A stretch of DNA of 64,000 nt from Burkholderiales bacterium. Its GTDB lineage: Bacteria > Pseudomonadota > Gammaproteobacteria > Burkholderiales > Nitrosomonadaceae. The stretch lies in the NCBI GenBank assembly GCA_024235735.1, contig JACKLU010000003.1:62001-126000 (forward strand), in the 5' to 3' direction. How positions within the stretch are numbered: the first letter of the stretch is position 1; every line of letters starts with the position of its first letter. A program made the position numbers and the translations under genes. The notes beneath the pieces were generated by a model. The model was not told the origin of the DNA, searched no databases, and saw only the letters and a program-made list of their open reading frames with translations. This document shows positions 61,764 through 64,000 of this stretch, in pieces.

Positions 61764-62243
61764 ATGCGATTAATTTTTTTATTGATATTTCTGGGGTGCG
61801 CGAGCTTGCTCGGCTACGCGCAGTATTTACAACATGTCGAAAACCTGCTGCCCTGTCCGCTCTGTGTCGCACAGCGTCTGGCCTACGGAATGCTGGGGCT
61901 GATCGCATGCGTGGCGTTTCTGCATAACCCCGGAATAACCGGGCGCAGGATTTACGGTTTTTTCATGACCGTCTTCGCGCTGGCGGGCGCTGTTGTCGCG
62001 TTTCGCCAGTCCTGGCTGATTCGCTACCCGGAATCGTTTGAATGCGGCATCAGTCCCGAAGAGGCCTTTCTCAATGCGCTACCGTTTGCGCAGTGGTGGC
62101 CGGGCATGTTTGAAGCCAATGGCGATTGCGCCGATGTTGACTGGGAATTTTTATCGCTGACCATACCGGATTGGTCACTGCTGGCTTTTGCAGGGTTTGG
62201 TGTGCTGTCGATCTGTGCTTTGCTTGCCCGGAAAATCCGCTGA
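61764..62243 (+). CDS. dsbB: disulfide bond formation protein DsbB
   Basis: A 159-residue inner-membrane protein that reoxidises DsbA with quinone. Four transmembrane helices (about 3-20, 38-56, 64-82, 136-153). First redox pair CPLC (Cys31-Cys34) in CPLCVAQRLAYG; second pair is the Cys in FECGISPEEAF and the Cys in ANGDCADV. It is a lone gene. Confidence 0.9.
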   Translation: MRLIFLLIFLGCASLLGYAQYLQHVENLLPCPLCVAQRLAYGMLGLIACVAFLHNPGITGRRIYGFFMTVFALAGAVVAFRQSWLIRYPESFECGISPEEAFLNALPFAQWWPGMFEANGDCADVDWEFLSLTIPDWSLLAFAGFGVLSICALLARKIR

Positions 62244-62335
62244 CGATTGAGAAACCTGCAAGATTTGAAGATTACGCAGCCAGTCCTGAAAAAATCGGGC
62301 AAAGCAAACAGCACTATTGAAGCCGGCCTGTATGT

Positions 62336-62617
62336 CTAACTAACCTGTTTCTTAAGCGCGGCAATCTCGGCTTCCAGTTTGACTAAAGCTGCTTTACGCT
62401 GTTCGATGCGCTGATCCCAGCGACTGACGGCCTGATCACGTTCTCTGGTTACGATTTCGACATCTTTCTGCACACGCGTCAGTTCTTTCTCTTTTTCCTT
62501 GAGTAGCGCTGCAACAGTGATTTTTCTACCCTTGTGCAATGTTTCAAATTGCTGGGTGAGTTTCGCATTCAGTTCCTGTTGCAGCTTCAAGGCATCCTGT
62601 ACTGTCTTGATATCCAT
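62336..62617 (-). CDS. small coiled-coil protein of unknown function
   Basis: A 93-residue, highly charged helical protein with heptad-like patterns over most of its length (for example LLKEKEKELTRVQKDVEIV and LVKLEAEIAALKKQV). No signal peptide, no known domain. The ATG at 62617 was chosen as the last good start before the coil. It begins 10 bases after the stop of the beta-helix gene on the same strand, so it is probably co-transcribed with it. Confidence 0.68.
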   Translation of the reverse strand: MDIKTVQDALKLQQELNAKLTQQFETLHKGRKITVAALLKEKEKELTRVQKDVEIVTRERDQAVSRWDQRIEQRKAALVKLEAEIAALKKQVS

Positions 62618-62627
62618 CACTGACTCC

Positions 62628-64000
62628 TTAAATCCTGACATTAAAATTATTGATCGGCGCTGGTATGACTGTACCGACCTGAATATAGTCACCCGTCGTC
62701 ACATTGCCCATGAGCGCAACCTGATTGCGATTGCCGAGCGACATGGCATTGACCCTTAACGGCCCTTTGATATGGTTGCCCATGGCGATAAGATGTCCGC
62801 CCCACAGGTGGACCGTTGCTCCCGACTGATTGAACGTTGCATTCAAATGATCGCAGATATTATTGCTGAAGGTGACTTTCTCGAAACGGAAATCCAGATT
62901 ATCGTTGATGGCCATACGCAGGAATTCCACCAGTGTCGTCAGCCCGGGACCCCGGAAATGATTACTGCTCACCAGCGCGCTGCCGGACATCAGCTCGACT
63001 ACCGCAGCCCCGGTCACAACACGGTAAGCCAACGGCCCGATAAATAAAAACGCGCGGTGCTCCTGTTGCGGATCGATTTGATCGGCTTGCGTGTAACCGA
63101 CACGATTATTCACCGCCTGCAAAGCCGGCACCCATCCGGCCATCCCTAATGCACGCACCGTTGTTGTCTGACTGCCATCGGCAGACACACCGGTATCAGT
63201 CACTTCGCAGCCATCAATGCGTACCAGCGAACCACCAGTCACGGGCAGTTCTTCCGAAAATACCGCCAGCCCCATGGATAATGCCGGTGAATAGCTGCAA
63301 TTCATCAGGCGATTGTTCAGCAACGCGGACGAACCGCTCACGAACACTGTAATACCGACAACGATGCAGGATTGCAGGTGATTGTCGCTGATCTCCGCGT
63401 CGAATTCCTGCGATGCTGTAATACCGGTGACAACCTGGTCGATATGATTGCCCCGCATGTGATTGCGTTCCCCTGCCGTACTGTGCAGCGCAAAAAACAC
63501 CTCTTGCAGGGTATTATCCTGCACACTGCCATGACGACAATCATCCAGCCGCACGCCGTACCATCCACCGCCATTGCCATTAATCAAATTGCCACGCACG
63601 GTCGCATCATTGATACGTGAAATAACGATACCGGCCTGAGGTCCCAGCAAATGATTGTCGCTGATCGTAACTTGGTCCGCAGCGCGCCCCTGCCCGGTAT
63701 CCGCCAGACAGTAAATACCGGCGGGAACCACTAATTGGTCGGGTTTGAAAAAACTATGCAGGCAATTGGAAACGACCACCACATCCGCAGCGCTGACACG
63801 GATACCGCCCCACATATTGGATTCGAGATCGATGTCATTGCGGCGCACTTCGCAGTCGGCCGCCGCCACATCAATGGCATAAAGCCGCGTATCGAGATAC
63901 TGGCGTAAAGCCGCCGTATCGGAAGGCGCCGGTTCCTGCAAGGAAAAAGGACTGCGATGAATGCGATTGCCGATCACTGCCGAGCTTGTGGCGTAACCGC
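62628..64000 (-). CDS. right-handed parallel beta-helix repeat protein, 5' partial
   Basis: The reading frame is open to the end of the window, so the N-terminus is missing; 457 codons are visible. Repeated short strands with Asn/Gly turns (NHLLGPQAGIVIS, RGNLINGNGGGWYGVRLDD, RNHMRGNHIDQVVTGI and similar) are typical of pectate-lyase-like parallel beta-helices (PbH1, NosD/Beta_helix). Such proteins act on polysaccharides or serve as adhesins; no catalytic set can be assigned. A small coiled-coil gene follows 10 bases later. Confidence 0.8.
   Translation of the reverse strand, partial: GYATSSAVIGNRIHRSPFSLQEPAPSDTAALRQYLDTRLYAIDVAAADCEVRRNDIDLESNMWGGIRVSAADVVVVSNCLHSFFKPDQLVVPAGIYCLADTGQGRAADQVTISDNHLLGPQAGIVISRINDATVRGNLINGNGGGWYGVRLDDCRHGSVQDNTLQEVFFALHSTAGERNHMRGNHIDQVVTGITASQEFDAEISDNHLQSCIVVGITVFVSGSSALLNNRLMNCSYSPALSMGLAVFSEELPVTGGSLVRIDGCEVTDTGVSADGSQTTTVRALGMAGWVPALQAVNNRVGYTQADQIDPQQEHRAFLFIGPLAYRVVTGAAVVELMSGSALVSSNHFRGPGLTTLVEFLRMAINDNLDFRFEKVTFSNNICDHLNATFNQSGATVHLWGGHLIAMGNHIKGPLRVNAMSLGNRNQVALMGNVTTGDYIQVGTVIPAPINNFNVRI

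Noticed and set aside
1..64000. CRISPR arrays, rRNA and tRNA genes
   Set aside because: No regularly spaced direct repeats, no ribosomal RNA sequence and no cloverleaf with conserved T-loop were recognised in the intergenic regions I read; short tRNAs cannot be fully excluded without a scan.

Overview
The window looks like a chromosome segment of a betaproteobacterium, most likely a Nitrosomonas-like ammonia oxidiser (family Nitrosomonadaceae). This is an inference from gene content: a ubiC-ubiA-ubiD block, a TIGR04073 exosortase-associated protein, a betaproteobacterial GmhB-PlsC pair, and many short IS-derived repeats. I identified no ribosomal RNA, tRNA, CRISPR array or intact transposase gene.

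Layout. Positions 1-6100 are a co-directional envelope and housekeeping run: partial gmhB, acyltransferase, YgjP-like metalloprotease, nuclease-family protein, cardiolipin synthase, Sua5/TsaC and a CbbY-type HAD hydrolase. dksA, a CarS-like membrane protein, a large CHASE-PAS hybrid histidine kinase and a divergent LuxR regulator follow to 11.9 kb. An AT-rich island at about 11.9-15.6 kb carries two lipoproteins and a metzincin-like protease; a peptidoglycan M15 hydrolase lies beside it. From 16.7 to 32.9 kb the content is mostly core: TIGR04073 protein, htpX, ftsB, eno, pyrG, fructosamine kinase, argH, a membrane sensor-like protein, murA, ridA, recG and ubiC-ubiA-ubiD.

Accessory and defence content is concentrated at 33-43 kb (sulfotransferase, small lipoprotein, Phd/VapC toxin-antitoxin with a clear operator, cupin, and a complete four-gene Wadjet JetABCD anti-plasmid system) and at 52.3-55.8 kb (a vWA / PP2C / HhH-kinase triad of the TerY-P type with different codon usage). 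Between them lie a retropepsin-like protein, icd, a cold-shock protein, clpS-clpA, glyA, nrdR and ribD. The end of the window (56-64 kb) holds a membrane protein with a long glycine-zipper tail, an SLC13 permease, a secreted class 3 lipase, dsbB, a small coiled-coil protein and a partial beta-helix protein.

The most striking structure not explained by genes is a set of short non-coding elements with terminal inverted repeats, here called classes A to D plus one singleton between eno and ftsB. They sit in intergenic gaps, sometimes abutting stop codons or ribosome-binding sites. Classes A and B have different ends but share an internal core. A three-site DnaA-box cluster lies next to one class A copy, just after the kinase triad.
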